Position numbers and translations under genes: made by a program. Shown here one piece after another: positions 1 through 7,613 of a stretch of 64,000 nt of DNA. Below the pieces are notes generated by a model. The model made no database searches. It was given only the letters and a program-made list of their open reading frames with translations, and was not told where the DNA came from. The stretch covers positions 62,001-126,000 of the forward strand of contig JAFVDI010000010.1 of the NCBI GenBank assembly GCA_017478485.1, in the 5' to 3' direction. This stretch comes from Clostridiales bacterium. GTDB lineage: Bacteria > Bacillota > Clostridia > Saccharofermentanales > Saccharofermentanaceae. Each line of letters begins with the position of its first letter. Positions within the stretch are counted from its first letter, which is position 1.

Positions 1-657
1 GGCGATCCCTGGTCAAAGGTCTGTTCGAGCAGTGACTGGACGAAGACGTCGCTCGATCTTTTAGGCGGTCGGAAAGGCCTGACTGACGAGTTCAACTATC
101 AGACGGTATGCCTGCATATATTGAGCGGGATTCTTTATCAGGTCAGCGGCATGAAGACAGTCGATTTTGCGAACGAATATTTTTTCGAGCCGCTGGGCAT
201 CAGAAAGCATGAGAATTTCTACGCAAGGTCTGCCGAGGAACACAAGGCTTTCACGATCGGAAAGACGCCGAAAGGGAACGTGTGGTTTGCTGACCCCGAA
301 GGGCTCGGAACGCCGGGATACGGGCTTTGCATGAGCGCGCAGGACATGGCGAAGATAGGGCAGATGTGCCTTGACCGCGGCGAATACGAAGGCCGCCGCG
401 TGGTGCCGGAATCCTGGATAAAGGACATGACCGTGCCGAGGGAAGTCGAAGGCCCTCATTTCCGCGGGATGCAGTACGGGTACCTGTGGTGGATCATCCA
501 TCCCGAAAAGAATGTCTATGCGGCGATAGGAAACAGCGGAAACGTGATCTACGTCAACCCCGGAGAGAGCACGGTTGCTGCGGTTGCATCGTATTTCAAG
601 CCGACGGTGTTTGACAGAGTGGATTTTATAGAGGAAGTTCTTCTCCCGGCACTTTGA
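1..657 (+). CDS. Serine hydrolase, class C beta-lactamase-like, 5'-truncated by window edge
   Basis: The reading frame is open from base 1 to the TGA at 655-657, so the true start lies outside the window. The segment matches the C-terminal half of the penicillin-binding-protein-like/class C beta-lactamase fold. It shows the 'Y..V..HILSGIL..VSG' helix and the 'F...PLGI' element, then a 'GLCMSAQDMAKIGQ' helix and a 'YLWWI....YAAIGNSGN' strand resembling the family's 'YG.GW....G..GH.G' end. The catalytic SxxK is not in the window. These enzymes are usually cell-envelope esterases or peptidases rather than true beta-lactamases; the substrate cannot be told. Confidence 0.8.
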   Translation, partial: GDPWSKVCSSSDWTKTSLDLLGGRKGLTDEFNYQTVCLHILSGILYQVSGMKTVDFANEYFFEPLGIRKHENFYARSAEEHKAFTIGKTPKGNVWFADPEGLGTPGYGLCMSAQDMAKIGQMCLDRGEYEGRRVVPESWIKDMTVPREVEGPHFRGMQYGYLWWIIHPEKNVYAAIGNSGNVIYVNPGESTVAAVASYFKPTVFDRVDFIEEVLLPAL

Positions 658-708
658 TTTTCGCAGATTTGAGTTAGAATGAAACCGGATATAAACGGGG
701 GATTGAAT

Positions 709-1278
709 ATGAGAAAGATAATGGCGGCAGTGCTCTGCCTGGCATTTGTTTTCACATCCGGATGCTCGAGAATGCTCAGCGGCGATAACGATCCGGATCT
801 TTCGATAGCCGAGCGTGCCAAGACCAAGTACCAGTACGGCAACGGGGAAACTTTTGGCAAGCGTGAGCTTTTTGAAGAGATCATTGATGCATCCAAAAAC
901 AAAGACACCGGGCGCATCAAAGACCTTTTCTCCGATTACGCGCTTGAACATAATGAATATCTTGAGGATGAGATCGGGGAGTACTTTAAGAGTTTTCCCG
1001 AGATCGACCGGAAAAAGTATGTGTCCTGCTCAATCAGCGGCGGCCACAACCGGGGATCGACAGAATACTACTATATGTATACGATCACATCCCATTTCAT
1101 TGCAAAGGACGGAAAACAGTACCGTTTTATAGGCAAGTGGATAGGCGGATATACGGACGATCCGAGCATGCAGGGCATGCATTCGATCCAGCTGATAAGC
1201 CAGGAGATGTATGACAAACACAAATACCGGGTGCATTCGTGGGAAGACAGGCCCGGCGTGTATTTATATCTTGAATGA
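709..1278 (+). CDS. DUF5104-type lipoprotein
   Basis: The start is set at ATG 709 because GGGGGA lies just upstream and because this gives a lipoprotein signal peptide (MRKIMAAVLCLAFVFTSGC, lipobox TSGC). An upstream in-frame ATG at 679 has no ribosome site. The mature protein of about 170 residues has the pattern I associate with DUF5104 lipoproteins of Firmicutes: a helical 'F..II.A...KD...IK.LFS..A' segment, then a beta-rich half with 'YYYMYTI', 'KWIGGYTDDPS..GM.SIQLI'. Function is unknown. It is surface-anchored by inference and is followed 18 bp later by a membrane protein of similar size, probably the same operon. Confidence 0.75.
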   Translation: MRKIMAAVLCLAFVFTSGCSRMLSGDNDPDLSIAERAKTKYQYGNGETFGKRELFEEIIDASKNKDTGRIKDLFSDYALEHNEYLEDEIGEYFKSFPEIDRKKYVSCSISGGHNRGSTEYYYMYTITSHFIAKDGKQYRFIGKWIGGYTDDPSMQGMHSIQLISQEMYDKHKYRVHSWEDRPGVYLYLE

Positions 1279-1296
1279 GATAAAGGAGTGGCCTGT

Positions 1297-1902
1297 ATGA
1301 CTTCACTAACATTTGCCAGCACGTTTTTTCTGATCATAAGCCTTTTGTTATTGGCCGGAGGCGTTCTGCTCTTGGTCTTCGGGATAATTGCCACTGTAAA
1401 GGGAAAGAAGCGCATCGGGTTCATCATAACCGGCGGCATACTGCTCTTTTTCGGCCTGGCAACAACGGTCCTTTCGATAATGTTCGTGAAAGCGACTGCC
1501 GGGACTAATCCCGCATTAATGGCGGAAAATGAATCCGGAGCGTTCTTCTCCTTGATGACCGCGCTTAAGGAAAACGATGCGCAGTCACTTGAAGAATCGT
1601 TTGCGAAAGAGGGGTATTCCGGCGAAGCTCCATATAAGGAAGACGCGGCGGAATTCCTGAAACTGATCGAAGGGAAGGTCACTTCCGTCGATCCTTCGCC
1701 GACCGGAATCAAGTTTAAGAACGGGGAAAAATGCACCACATATAAATACATTGTACGCACCGATGCTGACAAAGTGTACGTTGTCACAGCGGAGATCATG
1801 ACATCGTCTTCCAATGACAGATGTGTGGGAGTCCAGAAAATAAGACTGACAGAAAACGGCGAATTGCTTTACGAGGCGGGAACGTCTCCGTCCCTCGGCT
1901 GA
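1297..1902 (+). CDS. Small membrane protein of unknown function
   Basis: The start is ATG 1297, eight bases after AAAGGAG; a GTG nine bases upstream overlaps that site. Two hydrophobic helices (roughly residues 6-28 and 37-62) form an N-terminal hairpin. A soluble domain of about 135 residues follows, with the pattern of small NTF2-like domains ('FFSLMTALKENDAQSLEESFAKEGY'). I do not recognise a named family. It follows the DUF5104 lipoprotein closely, and its stop lies 2 bp from the stop of the convergent diguanylate cyclase gene. Confidence 0.6.
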   Translation: MTSLTFASTFFLIISLLLLAGGVLLLVFGIIATVKGKKRIGFIITGGILLFFGLATTVLSIMFVKATAGTNPALMAENESGAFFSLMTALKENDAQSLEESFAKEGYSGEAPYKEDAAEFLKLIEGKVTSVDPSPTGIKFKNGEKCTTYKYIVRTDADKVYVVTAEIMTSSSNDRCVGVQKIRLTENGELLYEAGTSPSLG

Positions 1903-1904
1903 CT

Positions 1905-2918
1905 TCAGCTGACGACCTTGTTCTTGCCGCTCTTCTTGCCCTTGTAGAGATTGTCGTCGGCGGCGCTGATCCATTTGTCTGCCGTGATTCCCGCGGTATA
2001 GGCAAAGGCGCCTGCCGTGACGGTGACTTTGATGTGCTGCTCACCGAAAATGAAATCCTCGGATTCAACTCTTTGGCGGAACTTTTCGATGACGGGAAGG
2101 CCTTCTTCGAGAGAGCCGTAAGTCAGTATGAGAAATTCCTCGCCGCCCCAGCGCGAGACACTGCTTTCAGAGCAGACTTCACGCATGATGCGCGCGACGT
2201 TTACGAGCACGTAGTCGCCCGCGTTGTGGCCGTACCGGTCATTGATCTTCTTGAAATCGTCGATGTCGACCATGGTGATGAACTGCGGCTTGCCTTCGCT
2301 CATGGACGTTTCGAGCTTGCCTGCCATGTAGTGGCGGTTGTAAAGGCCCGTGAGCTTGTCGACCTGGGCGGTCTGCCTGAGCTTCTTTTCGTAATCGCCG
2401 ATGAGGCTCAGCATCAGCCTGGAATAGAAGACCAGAAACGCGAGGACTATGACCGAATTGAAGGCCCAGAACGAGCCGGCGATCGCGTTGTCGACCTCGT
2501 AGAGCGGGCCTTTGAAGCCGGCGTAGCCTGTCGAGATCAGGTAGCAGATGGCGATTATGCCGCTCACTACAAAGGCGTTGATCTTTTTTCTGCCGAGCTT
2601 GTCTGCCATGTATTCCGTGTAGAAGATGATGGGGATCATGGACATGCAGTAAAGGTGGAAGCCGATCTTGTAACCCAGGCAGTACGTGCAGAGGCACATG
2701 TAGAGGGTTATCCAGAAATAGACGAGCCTGACGTAGATGTCGAGGCGGTCCTTTGCGATGATGGCATAGCCGATGACATAGACCAGCAGCGTCGGAATGC
2801 TGAACCAGAGGAGGATCGTGGCTTTGCACAGATAGAAGAAACCCGCCAGTCCGATGACCAGCAGCAATATGACCGTGTTGACGGAATAAGTGAATCTTCT
2901 GATGCGGTTAAGATCCAA
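1905..2918 (-). CDS. Membrane-bound diguanylate cyclase (GGDEF)
   Basis: The N-terminal half carries about six hydrophobic helices. The C-terminal ~165 residues form a complete GGDEF domain: 'DKLTGLYNRHYM', 'MVDIDDFKKINDRYGHNAGDYVL', the signature RWGGEEF, and a 'DNLYKGKKSGKNKV' end. GGEEF is a catalytically competent variant, so it should make cyclic di-GMP from two GTP at the inner membrane. A TTG start at 2918 is preferred because GGAGGGGG sits five bases upstream; a longer TTG start at 2939 would place that ribosome site inside the gene. No inhibitory RxxD site is obvious. Confidence 0.9.
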   Translation of the reverse strand: MDLNRIRRFTYSVNTVILLLVIGLAGFFYLCKATILLWFSIPTLLVYVIGYAIIAKDRLDIYVRLVYFWITLYMCLCTYCLGYKIGFHLYCMSMIPIIFYTEYMADKLGRKKINAFVVSGIIAICYLISTGYAGFKGPLYEVDNAIAGSFWAFNSVIVLAFLVFYSRLMLSLIGDYEKKLRQTAQVDKLTGLYNRHYMAGKLETSMSEGKPQFITMVDIDDFKKINDRYGHNAGDYVLVNVARIMREVCSESSVSRWGGEEFLILTYGSLEEGLPVIEKFRQRVESEDFIFGEQHIKVTVTAGAFAYTAGITADKWISAADDNLYKGKKSGKNKVVS

Positions 2919-2972
2919 AACGGCCCCCTCCGTGCGCAAAAATCTATCTTAAGTATAGTTTGCTTATATTAC

Positions 2973-2988
2973 GTTAGTGTTAACTAAT
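2973..2988. promoter_or_regulatory. Possible degenerate GTTAGC-N4-GCTAAC metal box
   Basis: GTTAGT-GTTA-ACTAAT has the same 6-4-6 geometry as the metal boxes further right but with two changes. It lies in the intergenic region between the diguanylate cyclase (minus) and the next plus-strand gene. It may be chance in an AT-rich intergene. Confidence 0.3.
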
Positions 2989-3085
2989 CGAAAACACCTT
3001 TTTGGATTTCGTGCTTGAAAAGTAATGCCTATCGTGTAATATCAGCGTATCAAATATGCCTGATCATCCGGGACGGAGTATAAAG

Positions 3086-3772
3086 ATGAGCAAAACAAAG
3101 AGTTTCTGGCTTAAGATCCTTGGGATCGTTCTTGTCGGCGCGGTGCTGTCATGCATCGCTTTTCTCGGCATTTGGCTTTTCAGCGACAGGATCGCCAGGG
3201 TTTCATATTACGGTCATGACAATATGTTCAACGTGCACGATGAATACCTGGCTTTCGCGGGCCCCTTGCACGTAAGGGTACCGGAAGCCCTTGCACAGTC
3301 TGCCGTCAGCGAAAAGATCAGCAACATCGGAAAAACCGATAAAGAGGCAGGCAGGAATTATTTCGTCCAGGTCTGCTGGAGCGAGAACAACCGCCCGCAG
3401 TTCGAAGGCAGGACCACGCTGATCCATTCATATTCTGCCAAATACGTGTTTGAAGTCACCAACCCCGGCCCCGAAAAAGCCGAGGTCACGCGCGACGAAG
3501 AGAAGAAGATGCTCGAGATCGCCGAACATTTCCACGACTTCAAGTTGTCCTACGTCCGCCGCGAAAACAACTGGGTTGCCACAACCGGAAGATTCCACAC
3601 GACGATCTTTTCCTACAGCGTTTATTTCAACGGCGAAAAGACGTTCTTCTGCATCCATCAGCCCGGCAAAAAGTACGAGCTCTATTCTTACGACAACGGC
3701 AAGTTTGTCAAAGTCTACACCGTCCCCGAAAAAGGCAAATTCGACCTGATCATCTGGAAGGGTTTGAAGTAA
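3086..3772 (+). CDS. Single-pass membrane protein of unknown function
   Basis: ATG 3086 follows GACGGAG and opens directly into a charged start plus one transmembrane helix (residues about 9-32, 'ILGIVLVGAVLSCIAFLGIWLF'). About 200 extracytoplasmic residues of mixed alpha/beta character follow. An upstream in-frame ATG at 3056 would only add ten polar residues before the anchor. No family is recognised. It stands alone: the next gene has its own promoter. Confidence 0.6.
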   Translation: MSKTKSFWLKILGIVLVGAVLSCIAFLGIWLFSDRIARVSYYGHDNMFNVHDEYLAFAGPLHVRVPEALAQSAVSEKISNIGKTDKEAGRNYFVQVCWSENNRPQFEGRTTLIHSYSAKYVFEVTNPGPEKAEVTRDEEKKMLEIAEHFHDFKLSYVRRENNWVATTGRFHTTIFSYSVYFNGEKTFFCIHQPGKKYELYSYDNGKFVKVYTVPEKGKFDLIIWKGLK

Positions 3773-3836
3773 TATCCCGAAGCCTGACGGCCGGCTTTCC
3801 TCGCTTGAAAGCGGCTTCGGATCCCCAAAACAGATA

Positions 3837-3864
3837 TTGACATTTCGGATCCATCTGCTAACAT
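3837..3864 (+). promoter_or_regulatory. Promoter of the ArsR-box methyltransferase
   Basis: TTGACA (3837-3842) and TAACAT (3859-3864) are separated by 16 bp, a good vegetative-type promoter. The -10 runs directly into the palindrome at 3862-3883. Confidence 0.7.
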
Positions 3865-3883
3865 ATGAACAGATATTCATATG
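3862..3883. promoter_or_regulatory. ArsR/SmtB-type palindromic operator
   Basis: Perfect inverted repeat CATATGAA-N6-TTCATATG, overlapping the -10 and transcription start. A further CATATGA half-site follows at about 3893. The form ATATGAACA..TATTCATAT is the classic 12-2-12 ArsR/SmtB site. No ArsR gene is in the window, so the regulator would be encoded elsewhere. Confidence 0.6.
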
Positions 3884-3922
3884 AATATATGCTCATATGA
3901 GAAAAGAAGAGGAGTGCCGGAT

Positions 3923-4513
3923 ATGTTTTGGAGCAGGATAGCAGGGATCTACGACCTTATAGAGAATGTTTACAACGGGAAAGCGAACAGAAGGACCACC
4001 GATCATGTCGCTTCGCTGATGGATGAGGGCGACCGCGTCCTCGAATGCGCCTGCGGGACCGGCATGTTCAGCGTCAAGATCGCGCCGCGCGTAAAAGAAC
4101 TCACGGCGACCGACTTTGCGGACGGGATGCTCAAAATGACAAAGAGAAAGTGCAGAAGATTTGAAAACGTCACGGCCGAAAACGCTGACATAACGAAGCT
4201 GAGGTTTGAGGACGACACTTTTGACAAGGCGGTCGCGGCGAACGTGATCCATCTGCTGGATGACCCTGCAAAGGCGATAGCGGAGCTTAAGCGAGTCGTG
4301 AAGCCGGGCGGACTTATAATCATCCCGACATACATACATTTCGGCGCGAGCAAGGCGGCGAATCTTTTCAACAAAGCAGGCGCCGGCTTTAAAAGGCACT
4401 TTGACGAGAATTCCTACAAGGAGTTTTTCGAGGAGATGGGGATAGAAAACGTCAGCTATCACGTTTGTGAGGGCAGGATGGCCTGCGATGTAGCGGTTTT
4501 CGAGAACAGGTGA
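3923..4513 (+). CDS. Class I SAM-dependent methyltransferase
   Basis: Rossmann methyltransferase of the UbiE/Methyltransf_11 type: motif I 'VLECACGTGMFS', an acidic residue ending strand 2 ('ATDFADGML'), 'DKAVAANVIHLLDDP' and the post-III 'LKRVVKPGGLIIIPTY'. ATG 3923 is chosen because AAGAGGAG lies just upstream and 'MFWSRIAGIYDLIENVY' is the usual family N-terminus. The substrate is not evident. The ArsR-like palindrome on its promoter suggests induction by a thiophilic metal or metalloid. It lacks the three conserved cysteines expected of arsenite methyltransferase ArsM, so I do not call it arsM. Confidence 0.85.
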   Translation: MFWSRIAGIYDLIENVYNGKANRRTTDHVASLMDEGDRVLECACGTGMFSVKIAPRVKELTATDFADGMLKMTKRKCRRFENVTAENADITKLRFEDDTFDKAVAANVIHLLDDPAKAIAELKRVVKPGGLIIIPTYIHFGASKAANLFNKAGAGFKRHFDENSYKEFFEEMGIENVSYHVCEGRMACDVAVFENR

Positions 4514-4599
4514 GAAGAAAAGCAGGTTACGAAGGCGCGGCGCTGTAAAGATCCGTGATATAATCAGCCCATTGACTAACATGCGGACGCGGAGGGATT

Positions 4600-5484
4600 A
4601 TGGGCAGATCGATCTTCATTAAAACAGTCGGACTTTTGTATCTTGTGGTGGCCATGATAGGCGCCATGACTGCTGCGCTCCTCCAGAAGATCTTCGGGTT
4701 CAACATCGTCACCGCGATCGTGATCGTCCTGGTTGCGGCGATCCCCGTGACGGCTGTTGTTTTCGCGCTCCTGATGAACGGCGAAAAGAACAGCAAGGCG
4801 GGCAGGCTTCACACGGAGTTTTTGAAAGAGCTCGTAAATAACGGCTATTCGCAGAGGTTCCTGCAGATCTCCGAGGAGGCCGTCAATGCGAAGTTAAACG
4901 GCGAAAAGATCAGCAAAGTCTACCTCAGGGATTTCGTGCTCTACGCAGCGGATTACTATAATCTCACCCGCAATTACAACAAAGCGCTGTCGCTGATCCA
5001 GAACCTCAGCGAGTTTGATTTTACAGGCACGAGCGACAAATTTATCGATCAGGGATTGTCCGCGATGATGTACTACAGCGCTCTCATGGACTCTTACAGG
5101 GGCCTTGGCGACAAGACGAGCGCTTCCAACATGATCAAGCGCGCCGCGCCGATCCTTAACAGGGAATACAAGATCGCCACCATGAACATGGGCGCGGAAG
5201 CCCTCTACTACAATTACTGCATGCTGACAGAGGACTATGAGCGCGCCGGCGAGTATGCGGCAAAGCTTGCGTCCTACAACACTCCCGAAGCGGACAAGTA
5301 TTTCGTCAGATTTTTCATCGAGGCTGAGTATCTCATGCATCAGGGCAAGCGCGACGAGGCCGCAGCGGCTCTGAAGAAGATGGAGCCCGTGATCGAGAAG
5401 GGCGGAGACCTTAGGAAAGCAATGGAATTCTGCTATAATCAGTATTGGGTTTTGTTAGGACTTAAGGAACAAAATCAGGAATAA
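4600..5484 (+). CDS. Membrane-anchored helical-repeat (TPR-like) protein
   Basis: A GGAGG site precedes ATG 4600. Two N-terminal transmembrane helices (about residues 8-30 and 35-59) anchor a cytoplasmic all-helical domain of about 230 residues. Its paired helices ('ADYYNLTRNYNKALSLIQNL', 'YYNYCMLTEDYERAGEYAAKL', 'AEYLMHQGKRDEAAAALKKM') look like divergent tetratricopeptide repeats, a protein-interaction scaffold. Partner unknown. Eleven bases separate it from the next small membrane protein, so the two are likely co-transcribed. Confidence 0.65.
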   Translation: MGRSIFIKTVGLLYLVVAMIGAMTAALLQKIFGFNIVTAIVIVLVAAIPVTAVVFALLMNGEKNSKAGRLHTEFLKELVNNGYSQRFLQISEEAVNAKLNGEKISKVYLRDFVLYAADYYNLTRNYNKALSLIQNLSEFDFTGTSDKFIDQGLSAMMYYSALMDSYRGLGDKTSASNMIKRAAPILNREYKIATMNMGAEALYYNYCMLTEDYERAGEYAAKLASYNTPEADKYFVRFFIEAEYLMHQGKRDEAAAALKKMEPVIEKGGDLRKAMEFCYNQYWVLLGLKEQNQE

Positions 5485-5495
5485 GGAGAAAGATC

Positions 5496-5864
5496 ATGGA
5501 AAACAACAACTATCAGAATTATCAGCAGCCGCAGCAGTACTACACAACTCCCGGCTATCAGCCTGTAAATCAGCAGTATCTCGATCAGGCAAACGCACTC
5601 CTCAAGAGCGCGATCATCGCATGCGTTCTCGCAGGCTTCCCGGTCTGCAGCATCATCGCGATCTTCAAGGGCATCAGCAACAGGAAGAAGGTTCTCGATT
5701 ACCTCGCACAGGGCGGAATGCACACCCCCAGGATCAAGATCGCTTCGATCCTGAGCCGCGCCGCAACCTACTACGGGATCGGCTCCACGATCCTCTACAT
5801 CGTGATGTTCCTCTACTATGCCCTGATAATCGGCGCGCTGATCTTCTCAGCAACAAGACGATAA
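5496..5864 (+). CDS. Small membrane protein with Q/N/Y-rich N-terminus
   Basis: ATAAGGAGA precedes the ATG. The first ~30 residues are rich in Asn, Gln, Tyr and Pro ('NNNYQNYQQPQQYY'). Two transmembrane segments (about 38-60 and 93-118) follow, separated by a basic loop. This layout is common in small clostridial membrane proteins of unknown function (DUF4190-like arrangement). It probably forms an operon with the upstream TPR-like protein. Confidence 0.6.
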   Translation: MENNNYQNYQQPQQYYTTPGYQPVNQQYLDQANALLKSAIIACVLAGFPVCSIIAIFKGISNRKKVLDYLAQGGMHTPRIKIASILSRAATYYGIGSTILYIVMFLYYALIIGALIFSATRR

Positions 5865-5950
5865 GTATTGATCCGGACTTCTTGGTTTTAATATTGTCCG
5901 TAAGGTGAGCAGACAGGATTTTTCAAGGAAACATAAACCGGAGGCCCCGT

Positions 5951-6592
5951 ATGAAAAAGATTCTCAGGACTTTTGCAGTTGCCCTTACCGCAGTAATGGC
6001 ATTAAGCGCTTTTAGTGCGTGCTCATCCAAGCCGGCGGAAACCACTGCCCCGACTGTGGCTTCTTCCCAGACTGAAGCTGCTCCGTCAGGATTTAACCGC
6101 GGCAAGTCAACAACTTACATTTCGGATATTTCATTCAAAGATCTGCCCACGTTCAGCGTTACGTCTTCAGCCGTAAAAGACGGCGTCTGGGACAAAAAGA
6201 TCGCCTTTGAGGGCGGTGAAAACATCTCTCCCGATCTCAAGTGGGACAAGGTCGACGGCGCTGCCAGATACGTTGTCATCATGATCGACGGAAGCTGGAT
6301 TCACATGGATGTTTTCACTACCGAGACGTCTCTTGCCGAAAAAGCTTACAAAACGAGAGGCGGAGAAGGCGCAGAATACATCGGACCTTACCCTCCGATG
6401 GGATCCACTCACACTTATTCGGTTTTCGTTTTCGCGCTGAAGGGTGATCCGGCAAAGACAAGAATCTACTTTGATGCCGGCGGAAACAACATTAACGAGA
6501 TATTTAAAATGTTGGATTCAGACAAATCAGGCAGCCAAGGCAACGTACTCGCGTACGGCAGACTCGACGGAAACTATACCGTCGGACAATAA
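5951..6592 (+). CDS. PEBP-family (YbhB/YbcL-like) lipoprotein
   Basis: A lipoprotein signal (MKKILRTFAVALTAVMALSAFSAC) is followed by a Pro/Thr/Ser-rich linker and a phosphatidylethanolamine-binding-protein fold. The landmarks are 'FSVTSSAVKDGVW', 'GGENISPDLKW', 'ARYVVIMIDGSWIHMDV', and 'YIGPYPPMGSTHTYSVFVFAL', which covers the family's ligand-pocket 'GP.PP.G.H.Y.F.VYAL' signature. Bacterial members are implicated in small-ligand binding or protease inhibition, but the ligand here is unknown. Single-gene unit by position. Confidence 0.85.
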   Translation: MKKILRTFAVALTAVMALSAFSACSSKPAETTAPTVASSQTEAAPSGFNRGKSTTYISDISFKDLPTFSVTSSAVKDGVWDKKIAFEGGENISPDLKWDKVDGAARYVVIMIDGSWIHMDVFTTETSLAEKAYKTRGGEGAEYIGPYPPMGSTHTYSVFVFALKGDPAKTRIYFDAGGNNINEIFKMLDSDKSGSQGNVLAYGRLDGNYTVGQ

Positions 6593-6606
6593 GGACAAAA
6601 TAAGGC

Positions 6607-7116
6607 TTACTGCTCGATATCGTCCCAGTTGTCGGCGCCGCCCTCAACCTTTGTGAGCTTGTCTGTCTCGGTGCCCGAAACGATATACCCGTTATCCATC
6701 GCGTAATCGTAGAACATGAACGAGATCTCGCCGCCGTTGCCGAAAACGACGCGGTCCAGTTCATACTGCGCGAGGAGCTGGTCAAAGAGCGAAAACTTCA
6801 TGAAATTCAGGGGCAGGTTCCAGTATTCCTCGTCCCTGTACATCTGCGCGAAACCGTCGAAATCCTCGATCGTCATGCGGCTTATGATCATTTCCTTGAG
6901 TTTGTAGTAAGCCAGCATGAGCCAGTACTCGCGCTTTGCGTACACCCTCTCGAAAAGAGAGACCGCATTGTCGGCATTGCCCGGGTTTTCGGGGTCGGGC
7001 GTGAAAACGGTCGATACGGACCAGTTCGCCCACTGTATCTCAAGCTCAAACTCGCCGTTATTGTTTATATTCTCATCATCGAGCAGCATTCCGTTGCTTA
7101 ATTCATATGCTTTCAT
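6607..7116 (-). CDS. Cytoplasmic protein of unknown function
   Basis: 169 residues, acidic, with no signal or transmembrane segment. AAGAGGAA lies about eight bases upstream of the ATG. It is largely helical and rich in aromatic residues ('REYWLMLAYYKLKEMII', 'YRDEEYWNLPLNFMKF'). I do not recognise a family. It is transcribed toward the PEBP lipoprotein; the region upstream of its start is GC-rich and contains the repeat block at 7257-7439. Confidence 0.55.
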   Translation of the reverse strand: MKAYELSNGMLLDDENINNNGEFELEIQWANWSVSTVFTPDPENPGNADNAVSLFERVYAKREYWLMLAYYKLKEMIISRMTIEDFDGFAQMYRDEEYWNLPLNFMKFSLFDQLLAQYELDRVVFGNGGEISFMFYDYAMDNGYIVSGTETDKLTKVEGGADNWDDIEQ

Positions 7117-7256
7117 GGGTCATTCCTCTTTCTTTGCCGGGCGGGGGCCGGGCCGGCTTTCGTGCCGTCGGCCGGGCGTCCGTCTCAGGATTGATGCTTT
7201 TATTTTAATCAATAACTTTTTGATAGGACACCCTATTTTGTGTCCTGTGCTTCTCG

Positions 7257-7378
7257 TCCTCTGTTAGGTCCTCACTTTTGGTCAAAACAGAGGACCAAAC
7301 AGGGGATTTTGCCCGGTTTTGCCTTTAATCCTCTGTTACGTCCTCACTTTTAGTAAAAACAGAGGACCAAACAGGGGA
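7257..7378 (+). repeat. 122-bp double-hairpin repeat, locus 1 (copies at 7257-7306 and 7329-7378)
   Basis: Two 50-bp imperfect palindromes separated by a 22-bp spacer. Each has an outer stem TCCTCTGTT/AACAGGGGA, a 2-nt internal loop, an inner stem GTCCTC/GAGGAC and a T/A-rich apex. An alternative hairpin CCTCTGTT/AACAGAGG uses overlapping bases. The same 50-22-50 spacing occurs at 12518 and 22630. No ORF is supported within it. Confidence 0.85.
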
Positions 7379-7391
7379 TTTTGCCCCCTAA

Positions 7392-7439
7392 TCCCAAAAG
7401 GTCTCTCACTTTTAGTTCAAACTGGGAGAGTAAGTGGGA
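7392..7439 (+). repeat. Degenerate third copy of the 50-bp hairpin repeat
   Basis: It keeps the nested design (outer TCCC/GGGA, inner CTCTC/GAGAG, central CACTTTTAGTTCAAA) and follows copy 2 at nearly the same spacing, but the arms have diverged. The intergenic stretch 7117-7613 otherwise holds only a hairpin AGGACAC/GTGTCCT near 7225-7246 and the leader of the next gene. Confidence 0.5.
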
Positions 7440-7480
7440 ATGAGCCCGATTTTTCTCGAATGTAACAATGTTAACTGTAA

Positions 7481-7613
7481 TATAATTGAGGAACAGAGAC
7501 GGCCGGACATTTCGTGTCCAAAGCCTTAAAACACGGCAATTCTCGCTTTGTGTCGTGTTAAATCCCGGTAGGATGGCATATCCTGACCTCGGCCGAAAGG
7601 AGGTACCTCGAAC
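7481..7613 (+). promoter_or_regulatory. TATAAT and structured 5' leader with possible ribosome-site masking
   Basis: A TATAAT at 7481-7486 without a clear -35 is followed by about 120 nt that can fold into successive hairpins: GGACA/TGTCC near 7515, AACACG/CGTGTT near 7530-7560, and GGAT/ATCC near 7571-7583. The ribosome site GAGGT (7600-7604) can pair either with ACCTC at 7586-7590 or with CCTC at 7606-7609. The start codon is TTG. This suggests translational tuning of the regulator gene; no known riboswitch class is recognised. Confidence 0.4.

Noticed and set aside
61-951. 296-codon minus-strand frame at the left edge
   Set aside because: Antisense to the serine hydrolase and the DUF5104 lipoprotein, Arg/His-rich shadow.
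1821-2987. 388-codon plus-strand frame opposite the diguanylate cyclase
   Set aside because: The minus strand encodes an unmistakable GGDEF domain. The plus frame has low-complexity Asp/Val/Arg content and no start signal.
3923-4513. Arsenite methyltransferase arsM
   Set aside because: The ArsR-type operator suggested it, but the conserved ArsM cysteines are absent and the protein is a generic UbiE-like methyltransferase.
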